The position numbers were made by a program, and so were the translations under genes. From NCBI RefSeq assembly GCF_900109375.1, contig NZ_FOAB01000006.1, positions 310,001 to 374,000 on the forward strand: 64,000 nt of DNA, in the 5' to 3' direction. The notes below the pieces were generated by a model, which saw only the letters and a program-made list of their open reading frames with translations, was not told where the DNA came from and made no database searches. The DNA is from Aquimarina amphilecti (GTDB lineage Bacteria; Bacteroidota; Bacteroidia; Flavobacteriales; Flavobacteriaceae). Numbering within the stretch: position 1 is the stretch's first letter; the number at the start of each line of letters is the position of its first letter. This document shows, one piece after another, positions 25,280-32,872 of the stretch.

Positions 25280-26491
25280 TTATAAATTAAAACTATAACC
25301 TAATTTTAGAGTGAATGTATTACTTGCATATGTGGCTCCAACAAAATCTAAAAAATCTCCTATTCTTTCATAACCTACCTTGGCGATTATGTCATTATTC
25401 TTATAAATATTGTAATTAAGACCTAGCTCTATCGCAAATCCCGAAGAAGACTTCAATATTGGAACATTAAAATCTTCATAAAAATATTCTTCATTTCCAT
25501 CAGTATCAATCCTTAAATATGTTTTATCTGAATTAAGTAAGCGACTGTTTATATAAAATATACCTAAGTTGCTCTTTAATTTTTTCTTCGATTGACTAAA
25601 GTTATAATATATACCAACCCTAAGATTTAAAGTCTTAGGGTTTATTTTTGTTGTGACATAATCTCCTATTAAAACAGGGACGTTTCTAAAGTAGTCTGTT
25701 TCTGAGTTTATCTCATTATAGGAAGCTCCAATCGAAAGTGAAGTTTTAGAGTTGAATAGAGTAGGAGTATATATGTAATGGATTTCTATTGATGGCGTTA
25801 AAGAGTTTTCAAACCCCATTCCTCTTATCCCGTCTCCTTTTTCTTTAATTTTTGTAGAATATAGACCTGCTAGTATTACAAGGTCATGTATATCTTCTCT
25901 TTTTAATCGTTCTGAACTAAAAGAGGTACTTCCTGAACAATTGTTGTATTCTAAAAAGGCTTTAGATAAACTGGTTAGTGTTAGTTTAATATTATTTGCT
26001 TGGATTTTTAAGTTTTCACAATCATTAAATTCAAAATTTAAAATTCCAACATATCGTTTTAACTTAAATTGTCCTTTACTCAGATCTCCTTTGTCTTTTG
26101 TAATAATATCCAGTTCTTTCAAACCTGATTTTTTGGATTTCAGAAAATATCTTTTGTCACCATTTTTATCATTGTATAAAAGGAGACTTGCTTTTCCTTC
26201 AATAATTACTTCAAGAAAAACAGGAGAGAGGTTGATTAACTCAGTAATTACTTTTTTATCAACATTATCAAAAGCATAATAATCAATCTGATTTGTTGTA
26301 AACGTTTTGACCTCACTCTCTTCTAGTTTTTTAAATAGAATTGATTTATAATTTTTTTTATTAAAAAATTGAATCAATCCCTTTTGTTTTGATCCGTCTT
26401 TTAAATGGATAGTTCCTGGTTCAAATTCGTTTTGAGCAGAAGTTATCGTACTTATTAATAATGCGATTAGTAAAATAATTGTATTCTTCAT
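25280..26491 (-). CDS. Exported protein with C-terminal beta-barrel, function unknown
   Basis: This 403-residue protein has a signal peptide (1-19, ending TSAQ). The N-terminal ~180 residues contain FEPGTIHLKDGSKQKGLIQF, a small beta domain seen in many Bacteroidota outer-membrane proteins. The rest (~200-403) alternates polar and aromatic residues as in an eight-to-twelve-strand barrel and ends with KLGYSFNL, an outer-membrane C-terminus. I do not recognise a named family. It is a single-gene unit between two terminators. Confidence 0.7.
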   Translation of the reverse strand: MKNTIILLIALLISTITSAQNEFEPGTIHLKDGSKQKGLIQFFNKKNYKSILFKKLEESEVKTFTTNQIDYYAFDNVDKKVITELINLSPVFLEVIIEGKASLLLYNDKNGDKRYFLKSKKSGLKELDIITKDKGDLSKGQFKLKRYVGILNFEFNDCENLKIQANNIKLTLTSLSKAFLEYNNCSGSTSFSSERLKREDIHDLVILAGLYSTKIKEKGDGIRGMGFENSLTPSIEIHYIYTPTLFNSKTSLSIGASYNEINSETDYFRNVPVLIGDYVTTKINPKTLNLRVGIYYNFSQSKKKLKSNLGIFYINSRLLNSDKTYLRIDTDGNEEYFYEDFNVPILKSSSGFAIELGLNYNIYKNNDIIAKVGYERIGDFLDFVGATYASNTFTLKLGYSFNL

Positions 26492-26597
26492 TTTTGCTAT
26501 TTATGTATTGCTACATTATAGTGTCACTAAATGAATAAATGTTACTGTATATAATGGGATATTTTTTTAATTTTTCTTTCGGTTTATAAATAAAAAA

Positions 26598-26624
26598 AGA
26601 CCGTCAGTTGAAACAGACGGCCTT
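26598..26624 (-). terminator. Rho-independent terminator after the M16 protease gene
   Basis: AAGACCGTC and GACGGCCTT form a stem with one A·C mismatch; on the minus strand a T7 run follows. It resembles the terminator at 25228 in its AAAAAGACC start. Confidence 0.85.
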
Positions 26625-26646
26625 CAGAGTGAATACTATATTTTAT

Positions 26647-29523
26647 TTATTTTTTTTCGGGCATTAATACACCTAAAATATATCCGGTATCTATATATTT
26701 TTTAGCTATATTTTGAACATCTTGCTTAGATAATTTTTTAATTGTTTCTGCATATGTCTCTTCACTTTCTATGGTGATCTGATTATAATCTGCATTTTGA
26801 AGATTACTTAGCCAGAAAGAATTTTGTTTACTTTTTTCCTTGTAATCTAATAATCTTGATTCTTTGATTTTAGCTAAATCCTTGTCAGTTGGCCCTTCAT
26901 TTATAACTTTTTTTACTTCTGCAATAGCAGCATCAGTTAATTTTTTTACATTTTCTGGACCACAAGGGAAGGATATGGAAAAACGATATCCACTGTAACC
27001 GCCAGACGGTCCTATTTTGTACATACCTCCTCTAGCACCAACACCATAAACACCACCTTCTTCTTCTCGAAGTTTTTCTATAAGTTTTATACTTAGGATT
27101 TCTCCTAAAGCTTCTATTGCTAATTTTTCTGATTTATCATAAGCTGTTTCTCCTCTCCATACAATATTTACAGAACTTTTAGGGTCTTTACCCTTGTATA
27201 CTGTTTTTTCATGAGTACCTGATAAGGGTCTGAAATTCGAAGTTTTGTATGTTTCGTCTTTACCTGTATCAGGTAAACTAGCAATATACTTTTCCGCATA
27301 TTGTTTTAGTTTAGATTCGTCAATATTACCAACAAAATAGAAGTTGAAACCACCGGCTCCTGCAAATCTCTCCTTGTATTTCTGATAAGTTAACTCATAA
27401 TTAACTGCATCTAATTTCTCAGGTGTAGGAAATCCAGTGTATCTAGGGTTTTTACCAAATTGAAACTTATTAAATTCTTCCCTGAAGTAGCTTTGTGGAT
27501 TAGATAAATAGTTGGCTAAAAAGCCTTTCGTTTTTGCCTGATCAGATCTAAAAGCTTTTTCATCTTTATTTAGACTAGTAAAATAAAGATGTATTTGTTG
27601 GAATAAGATTTCTAAATCTTTTGGAGTAGCAGATCCATTAAATCCTTCTGATAAGTTATTTATATAAGGACGAACTCTAGCGATCTTACCTGCCATAACT
27701 TTACTCATATCATTAAGTGATAATCCTCCAAGTCCCGTTTGAGTAATGCTTCCAAGTCCAAAAGTTACTTGATTATGATCTTCTAAAGAAAATAGAGAGC
27801 TTCCTCCATAACTATATGCAGAAAATAAAATTTCGTCGTTTTTGAAATCTGTTTTCTTATAGGTGATTTTAGCACCATTACCTAATTCTAAAACTGTGAC
27901 ACCTAGTTTTTCATCTTTTTTTGATGAAACAATTTTTCCTGGAGTAGGCATTTTTTCAATCAAATTCTCACGAACTTTTTCATCTTTGTAGTCTTCTATT
28001 TCTGAAGTCTCCACCTCTTTTAGTAAAGAAAGGATCTCTTCTTTTGTAACCTGTTTTAATCCTTCTTTTTCTGGACCGGTCATAATTACCGCTCTATTAT
28101 CATCGTGTAAAAAATCTTTAATTAACCCATTAACCTCTTCAAGAGTTATAGTTGGTAATTGAGACATTGTATATTGATATTCCCATTCGATTCCTGGAAT
28201 AGGTTCTTGTTCGAGATAGTTATTAATGTACTCGCCAATAATACGAGCAGATTCTCTCTTGTCCTTATCTTTAAATTGCTTTTCCCAATTGGCAGAAATT
28301 TCCTTTTTTGCTCGATCTAATTCGCTAGATTTGAATCCATATTTCTGTACTCTTTTATTTTCTTGGAGTATTGTTTTTAGCGCATTTAACTGCCCTGTTT
28401 CTGAGGTTAGCGCAAAAGATTGATATGCTTCCCTATTACGAGCAAAAATTCCACTATGACTACTTCCTGCAAATACAAATGGTGGATTAGGTTTGTTACG
28501 TAATTCGTTTAAACGGCTATTCATCATTTGGGTAAATACTCTTTCTACAATGGCCTTTCTGTAATCTCCTACTGTAGTCATTGGTTCTGAAACCTCTCTG
28601 TCTTTATACATAAGCCTAACAACAGAGTTGGAGGCTTCTTTATCCGATACAACAGCAATAAGCGTTTCTTTATGATTAGGGGTATCGTAAGTTTCTCTTT
28701 TCTTAGGGTTTGACGGCATTTGTATGCCACTAAAGTGATCTTTAATTTTTTGTTCTAATGTAGCTACATCAAGATCACCAACTGCAACTACTGACATTAA
28801 ATCTGGACGATACCAGTCTTTATAAAAACTTCTTACGTCTTCGTATTTGAAGTTCTCTAATATTTTTTTTGTTCCTATGGGTAAGCGTTCCGAATATCTA
28901 GAATTATAGGCTATAATAGGTAAATACTCTTGCAGCATACGCTCATTAGCACCTTTACCTAGGCGATATTCTTCTAATACAACACCTCTTTCTCCATCTA
29001 TAGCTTCTTCGGTTAATTCTGCGTTATGCGCCCAATCTTCAATGATTTGAAATCCTTTTTCTAGCTTTTCTGGATCATCACTAGGAATAGGAAGAATATA
29101 AACAGTTTGATCAAAACTAGTATATGCGTTAAGGTCCGCTCCAAATTTAACCCCAATGGTTTGTAGGTAATCTACAAGGTCATTCTTTTTGAAGTTTTTA
29201 GTGCCATTAAAGTTCATATGCTCCATAAAATGAGCCAAACCTAGTTGGTTGTCATCCTCTAAAATAGAACCTGCGTTTACAACTAATCTTAATTCTACCT
29301 TGTCTTCAGGTTTTCCATTATTACGTATATAATAGGTGAGACCATTTTTTAATTTCCCAATCTTTACATTAGGATCTACGGGTATTTTATCTTCATTTTT
29401 TACATTAGATGCTGCGTTTAGCTCTTTAGTATCGTTAGATTGAGCTATTCCAGAAAATGGAATACTACATAAAAAAGCTCCAATGAATGTATTAAAAATT
29501 GTTTTTTTAATCATCGATGACAT
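26647..29523 (-). CDS. M16-family zinc metalloprotease, two-domain (pitrilysin/PqqL-like)
   Basis: This 958-residue exported protease has a signal peptide ending GIAQS. The N-terminal M16 domain carries the inverted zinc motif HFMEH (residues ~88-92, in GLAHFMEHMNFNGT) and the distal Glu in GERGVVLEEYR. Three further M16-like domains follow, of which the C-terminal half is inactive and forms the other side of the clamp, as is usual. Two starts are possible (29523 or the ATG at 29514). It should degrade peptides in the periplasm. It lies next to the peptide island but faces away and has its own terminator, so a link to peptide processing is only a possibility. Confidence 0.92.
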   Translation of the reverse strand: MSSMIKKTIFNTFIGAFLCSIPFSGIAQSNDTKELNAASNVKNEDKIPVDPNVKIGKLKNGLTYYIRNNGKPEDKVELRLVVNAGSILEDDNQLGLAHFMEHMNFNGTKNFKKNDLVDYLQTIGVKFGADLNAYTSFDQTVYILPIPSDDPEKLEKGFQIIEDWAHNAELTEEAIDGERGVVLEEYRLGKGANERMLQEYLPIIAYNSRYSERLPIGTKKILENFKYEDVRSFYKDWYRPDLMSVVAVGDLDVATLEQKIKDHFSGIQMPSNPKKRETYDTPNHKETLIAVVSDKEASNSVVRLMYKDREVSEPMTTVGDYRKAIVERVFTQMMNSRLNELRNKPNPPFVFAGSSHSGIFARNREAYQSFALTSETGQLNALKTILQENKRVQKYGFKSSELDRAKKEISANWEKQFKDKDKRESARIIGEYINNYLEQEPIPGIEWEYQYTMSQLPTITLEEVNGLIKDFLHDDNRAVIMTGPEKEGLKQVTKEEILSLLKEVETSEIEDYKDEKVRENLIEKMPTPGKIVSSKKDEKLGVTVLELGNGAKITYKKTDFKNDEILFSAYSYGGSSLFSLEDHNQVTFGLGSITQTGLGGLSLNDMSKVMAGKIARVRPYINNLSEGFNGSATPKDLEILFQQIHLYFTSLNKDEKAFRSDQAKTKGFLANYLSNPQSYFREEFNKFQFGKNPRYTGFPTPEKLDAVNYELTYQKYKERFAGAGGFNFYFVGNIDESKLKQYAEKYIASLPDTGKDETYKTSNFRPLSGTHEKTVYKGKDPKSSVNIVWRGETAYDKSEKLAIEALGEILSIKLIEKLREEEGGVYGVGARGGMYKIGPSGGYSGYRFSISFPCGPENVKKLTDAAIAEVKKVINEGPTDKDLAKIKESRLLDYKEKSKQNSFWLSNLQNADYNQITIESEETYAETIKKLSKQDVQNIAKKYIDTGYILGVLMPEKK

Positions 29524-29985
29524 ATTATAGTTAGTGTGAATTTGTTTTTTGATTATTTTTTTAAAAGTAGTTAAACTTTTTATTATTGAACTATTTTTTT
29601 AGTTGAATATTTGATTTTTATGTATTTTCCGTTGTATAGAAGTTCTATAGGTGGTAATCTTTTATAACTTTTTAATTAGCTATTCTATATATGTAAGTGT
29701 CGTAAAGAACGGATTTGTTACCTAGTTACTTTATAAAAAAAACGAAGACACTTTGTCTACAACTGTAAAATGACTTGTGAAGTATATTGCATTTCTAGTT
29801 TAGAGGGGGGAAGCTTAGGTATTAGTTTTTAGGAAAGAAATGAAGGATTTCATTTTTTAATCAAAAAAAATGTTTATTGACAAGATTACAAAGAAATATA
29901 TACTGGGAAGTTTTGCTTCCCAGTACTATTATAACCTATTTTTTATTCCTTTTGATAGGTGTAAAAATATTTGACTATAATAATT
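29524..29985. other. 462-bp intergenic region between M16 protease and peptide island
   Basis: Very AT-rich. No ORF with a believable start or leader was found on either strand. It must contain the promoter of the M16 protease gene (minus strand, near 29530-29600), where I see no clear TAnnTTTG match, and it contains the hairpin at 29901-29925. A G-rich patch (GAGGGGGGAAGC) lies near 29802-29814. Nothing else is recognisable. Confidence 0.6.
29901..29925 (-). terminator. Terminator hairpin after the last GG-leader peptide gene
   Basis: TACTGGGAAG (29901-29910) and CTTCCCAGTA (29916-29925) form a perfect 10-bp stem with a 5-nt loop. The T tract on the minus strand is broken (TATATTTCTTT), so termination may be moderate. 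Confidence 0.65.
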
Positions 29986-30168
29986 TTAAAATGGATTAAA
30001 GGCACAATGTCCATCAATACATAAGTAGTCAGTTGCGCTACCAGTTTGACCTGTTGCCATCCAACACTCTCTAGCGGACTTACATTCGCCACCGAATTTA
30101 CCTCCAAATACTTTCTTTTGTTCTAATTTATTTAAAGGTTTTCCTATGTTCAAAATTTGATTTTTCAT
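29986..30168 (-). CDS. GG-leader peptide 1 (Cys4 core)
   Basis: This 60-residue precursor has the leader MKNQILNIGKPLNKLEQ plus KKVFGG (23 residues) and then a 37-residue core with four Cys (GECKSARECWMAT, LCIDGHCAFNPF). The leader matches the other three in the cluster at the I-L, L/I-G-K, L-x-K, Q-K and GG positions. Double-glycine leaders are normally cut by C39 peptidase domains during export. The even Cys count and the thioredoxin-like gene upstream suggest two disulfides (inference). An upstream conserved leader with an inverted repeat indicates its own transcription signal. Confidence 0.75.
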   Translation of the reverse strand: MKNQILNIGKPLNKLEQKKVFGGKFGGECKSARECWMATGQTGSATDYLCIDGHCAFNPF

Positions 30169-30236
30169 AATAGATGTTTAAAATTATTTTACAGGGAACG
30201 TTTATAGACACTCACCATTTATGTCTATTCTTCAAT
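30169..30236 (-). repeat. Conserved upstream leader, copy C (diverged)
   Basis: This ~68-bp block shares with copies A and B the A/T-rich stretch next to the ATG, a GGGAAC/AGTGAAC element, and the inverted repeat ATAGACA (30204-30210)/TGTCTAT (30222-30228). The arms differ from those of A and B but still pair, so structure rather than sequence seems conserved. Confidence 0.6.
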
Positions 30237-30246
30237 AGTTTTTAGA

Positions 30247-30477
30247 CTAGTTAGATAGAGGATCACTGCCGTCGGTACATGTGTCATTGCAGTCTACGTA
30301 AACAGGATAAAATTGTCCGAATTTTTGCATTAAACAAAAACATCTTGAAGAATCTCCTGAACCGCCTCCATTTCCTCCGCCTCCAGGAAAACCAGCAATA
30401 GGATCTGTACCTCCTTTAATGAGTTTTTGATCTACCTTAGTTAAAGCTTTTCCTAGTTTTAAAATTGATTTTTTCAT
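30247..30477 (-). CDS. GG-leader peptide 2 (Gly-rich, Cys4 core)
   Basis: This 76-residue precursor has the leader MKKSILKLGKALTKVDQ plus KLIKGG, then a 53-residue core. The core starts TDPIAGFPGGGGNGGGSGD, a flexible Gly-rich segment, and ends with a four-Cys part (SSRCFCLMQK, VDCNDTCTDG). It is 54 bp downstream of peptide 3 and lacks the conserved upstream leader, so the two are probably cotranscribed. No modifying enzyme of the lanthipeptide or sactipeptide type is nearby. Confidence 0.73.
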   Translation of the reverse strand: MKKSILKLGKALTKVDQKLIKGGTDPIAGFPGGGGNGGGSGDSSRCFCLMQKFGQFYPVYVDCNDTCTDGSDPLSN

Positions 30478-30531
30478 GATAAATATTTAAAAATTATTCT
30501 TGTTGTTATCTTTCTAGAATTATACTAATGT

Positions 30532-30720
30532 TTAATAACCAGCACTATCACATCCTCTTGAATATTTACAAGTTTTGTTTATTTCTCCCCAATCGGCACA
30601 ATATGTCCCATCACCTCCCCAACACCATTCACAGCAAGAAGAATGACTTAAACCACCTGAAATCTTTTTTTGTTCTACTTTAGTTAAAACTTTTCCTAGT
30701 TCTAAAATTGATTTTTTCAT
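30532..30720 (-). CDS. GG-leader peptide 3 (Cys6 core)
   Basis: This 62-residue precursor has the leader MKKSILELGKVLTKVEQ plus KKISGG and a 39-residue core with six Cys (SSCCEWCWGG, YCADWG, TCKYSRGCDSAGY). Six Cys allow three disulfides, giving a knotted mini-protein type of core (inference). It is preceded by leader copy B and a strong terminator of the upstream peptide gene, so it starts a new transcript that probably includes peptide 2. Confidence 0.75.
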   Translation of the reverse strand: MKKSILELGKVLTKVEQKKISGGLSHSSCCEWCWGGDGTYCADWGEINKTCKYSRGCDSAGY

Positions 30721-30798
30721 AATAAATATTTAAAAAATTATTTTGCAGTGAACATTTTAAGACACTCACTGTATGTGTCTATATCTTTGCGAGAGAAT
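30721..30798 (-). repeat. Conserved upstream leader, copy B
   Basis: This 78-bp block is almost identical to copy A (31111-31187) although the peptide cores beside them are unrelated. It contains the inverted repeat AGACAC (30760-30765)/GTGTCT (30775-30780) and GCGAGAGAAT at its distal end. It is probably the promoter and 5' untranslated region of peptide 3. Confidence 0.7.
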
Positions 30799-30858
30799 TT
30801 ATTTAAAAAGACGTTTACCAATAATCTAAAAGCTTTTTAAAGAATTTTTTGGTTGGTA

Positions 30859-30897
30859 AATACTTAAAAGAAGTAGAATCTACTTCTTTTAAGTATT
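30859..30897 (-). terminator. Strong terminator after GG-leader peptide 4
   Basis: AATACTTAAAAGAAGTA (30859-30875) and TACTTCTTTTAAGTATT (30881-30897) form a perfect 17-bp stem with a 5-nt loop. It ends the peptide-4 transcript. Confidence 0.8.
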
Positions 30898-30912
30898 TTA
30901 AGTAACTGGATA

Positions 30913-31110
30913 TTAACAAGAATGTCCACTACATGTACAATGAGAAAAATTTAAACCATATAACTCCATTTGAAGTGCTATATGATATTGTCTGTCTTCT
31001 TCTCTAATTCTGCATACATCTGAGCAGTCAAAAAATGCACGACCTCCGTTAATTTCTTTTTGTGCTGATTTGTTTAAAGTTTTCCCCAAGTTTAAAATTG
31101 ATTTTTTCAT
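30913..31110 (-). CDS. GG-leader peptide 4 (Cys5 core)
   Basis: This 65-residue precursor has the leader MKKSILNLGKTLNKSAQ plus KEINGG and a 42-residue core with five Cys (FDCSDVCRIREED, FSHCTCSGHSC). The odd Cys number leaves one free thiol or points to a dimer or a different chemistry. It has its own upstream leader (copy A) and terminator and is the peptide gene closest to the C39-like/VKOR/thioredoxin gene, 118 bp downstream of that gene's stop. Confidence 0.75.
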   Translation of the reverse strand: MKKSILNLGKTLNKSAQKEINGGRAFFDCSDVCRIREEDRQYHIALQMELYGLNFSHCTCSGHSC

Positions 31111-31187
31111 AATAAATATTTAAAAATTATTTTTGCAGTGAACATTTTAAGACACTCACTTTATGTGTCTATTCTTCGCGAGAGAAT
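31111..31187 (-). repeat. Conserved upstream leader, copy A
   Basis: This 77-bp block before peptide 4 contains the inverted repeat AGACAC (31150-31155)/GTGTCT (31165-31170) and a second one, ATTCT (31171-31175)/AGAAT (31183-31187), around a CGCG centre. It is nearly identical to copy B. It could be a paired operator or a folded mRNA leader. Confidence 0.7.
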
Positions 31188-31195
31188 ATGTTTAT

Positions 31196-31220
31196 GCAAA
31201 ACCCCAAACTGGGGTTTTGC
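31196..31220 (-). terminator. Terminator after the C39-like/VKOR/thioredoxin gene
   Basis: GCAAAACCCC (31196-31205) and GGGGTTTTGC (31211-31220) form a perfect GC-rich 10-bp stem with a 5-nt loop. There is no long T run, so it may also act as an mRNA-stabilising hairpin. Confidence 0.75.
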
Positions 31221-31228
31221 TATTGATA

Positions 31229-32830
31229 TTAATAGGTAAGTGCCGATTCAGTATTGTGGCTTTCTTCTAAATCTTCTATGAAAAATAGTAGATCTTGTCT
31301 TTCATATTCTTTTGGATAAGCCTTTCCGTTTATTAGTATTTCTGGGGTAAAATTCATAGCATTATTAGTGCACCATTCTTTTTCAATAGTCAAAACAGTT
31401 AAACTAGCTTTTAAGTTATTAGTAACTCCCCAAGTCTGGATCCATTTTTCAACGTTCTCTCCTTGATAAATAGCGCTCATTGCTTGTCGGCATATTTCTG
31501 GGCCTTGTGTATTATATAGCTCTACTAATCTACTTGTTACTTTTATTTGATTTGATTCTAAATGGTCCACATTAGTGTTAAAACGAACTATTATTCTAAC
31601 ATTATTCTCGTGTCGTTTTAAAATGTCTTCAATAATTGTGTGTACTGGTTTACAATGTCCACAAAAGGGATTCGTAACAATTAGTAGTTCTAATTTGGAA
31701 GAAGCGTTTCCAAAAATTATTTCTTGCAAATTGTCTATGTTAGTATCTAATGTTGCAGACCTTTGGAGTAAACTGTCAAATAAAGTGTAATTCCTTCTAA
31801 ATTTTAGATACGCTATTTTGTTTTTTTGTAGATCTTTTTGCTGTATAAAAATGGGTTTTAAATAATTCCAGATGGTGTACACGATAGTATAACTTAAAAT
31901 GAATATGGCAATACTGTATACTGTAATTAAATTAGATGATTCAATACTGGAATAGCTAATGACAGATTGTACCCATAAAATGCCAACTATTGTTAAACAT
32001 AGTAAACACCATTTTTTGATAATAGCATATTGGTAGTATATCGAGTATAATGTAATAATAGAAGCTAAAATGCTAATGAGATGAATCGTGTAAAAATTTG
32101 CGGTGAGTAATAAAGAAGTAAGAGTTAAGCCCGAAAAATACAGTAAACTTAGATCGCTTAGTTTATGACCTTTAAAAAGATTTGCTCCTTTAGAAGTTAA
32201 AACAGCATCACAATCTTTTTTTTCTGTATTTCCTGAGCAAAATGCATTTCCAATACTCGTTTTTTCTCCATTTTCTTGTTTTAGTATCACTAAACTAATT
32301 ATAATCCCGAGTATAGATAATGAGGTATGAACAAGATTAATTAATAGGGGTCGTTGATAAAATAACGCTATAAAAAACGAGACTGTAAGTACACCAAATA
32401 ATAAGATTTCTTTTGTATTAGACGTTTTTACGGTTTTACTTTCACTTTTTTCATTTTCTACAGCTACTATAATTCCCGTAAATTTTTGTAAGAATTGTTC
32501 TTGAGAGACAGTTTCCTTTTCGTTATCCTTTGAAAGGATGTTATAATCTTTTGTTTTTTTGTCTTTTTCAACAAATACTAGGTCTTTACCATTATTATCA
32601 AGATAGATCTGGGCTAAAAAATTATTAGGTAATTGTGCTAGTGTTTCTGAGTTTACGGGAACATCGGCTGCAATGTTCTCTATGTTAAAATGATCTAATA
32701 CTCCAGTTATTGCATGTAAGCTTGGGTATGATGGATGACTTTGGATCTGAAAACTAAACTCTTTTTTATCAAAAGAAATTTTATTCTTTTTTAATAATCT
32801 TTGTGTAATATATATTAAACTGTCTTTCAA
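31229..32830 (-). CDS. Membrane fusion protein: degenerate C39-like domain + VKOR + DsbA-like thioredoxin
   Basis: This 533-residue protein starts at a TTG. The N-terminal domain (~1-130) resembles peptidase C39 (SHPSYPSLHAITGVLDHFNIEN, then LPNNFLAQIY and FLQKFTGIIVAVEN) but contains no Cys at all and lacks the catalytic His position, so it cannot cut peptides; it may bind leaders. About six membrane helices (~145-345) form a VKOR domain with FCSGN..DCDAV (~197-206) and the active CxxC WCLLC (~275). A C-terminal thioredoxin/DsbA domain carries NPFCGHCKP (~391). VKOR–DsbA fusions make disulfides using quinone. Next to four Cys-rich GG-leader peptides, oxidative folding of these is the obvious job (inference). 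Confidence 0.85.
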   Translation of the reverse strand: MKDSLIYITQRLLKKNKISFDKKEFSFQIQSHPSYPSLHAITGVLDHFNIENIAADVPVNSETLAQLPNNFLAQIYLDNNGKDLVFVEKDKKTKDYNILSKDNEKETVSQEQFLQKFTGIIVAVENEKSESKTVKTSNTKEILLFGVLTVSFFIALFYQRPLLINLVHTSLSILGIIISLVILKQENGEKTSIGNAFCSGNTEKKDCDAVLTSKGANLFKGHKLSDLSLLYFSGLTLTSLLLTANFYTIHLISILASIITLYSIYYQYAIIKKWCLLCLTIVGILWVQSVISYSSIESSNLITVYSIAIFILSYTIVYTIWNYLKPIFIQQKDLQKNKIAYLKFRRNYTLFDSLLQRSATLDTNIDNLQEIIFGNASSKLELLIVTNPFCGHCKPVHTIIEDILKRHENNVRIIVRFNTNVDHLESNQIKVTSRLVELYNTQGPEICRQAMSAIYQGENVEKWIQTWGVTNNLKASLTVLTIEKEWCTNNAMNFTPEILINGKAYPKEYERQDLLFFIEDLEESHNTESALTY

Positions 32831-32872
32831 AATTTAGAATATTTACGAGACTGTTCAATAATGATTGAAATG

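Noticed and set aside
29986..32830. Lanthipeptide or sactipeptide cluster
   Set aside because: No LanB/LanM/LanC, radical SAM or YcaO gene is present, and the modifying gene next door is a VKOR–thioredoxin, which points to disulfides.
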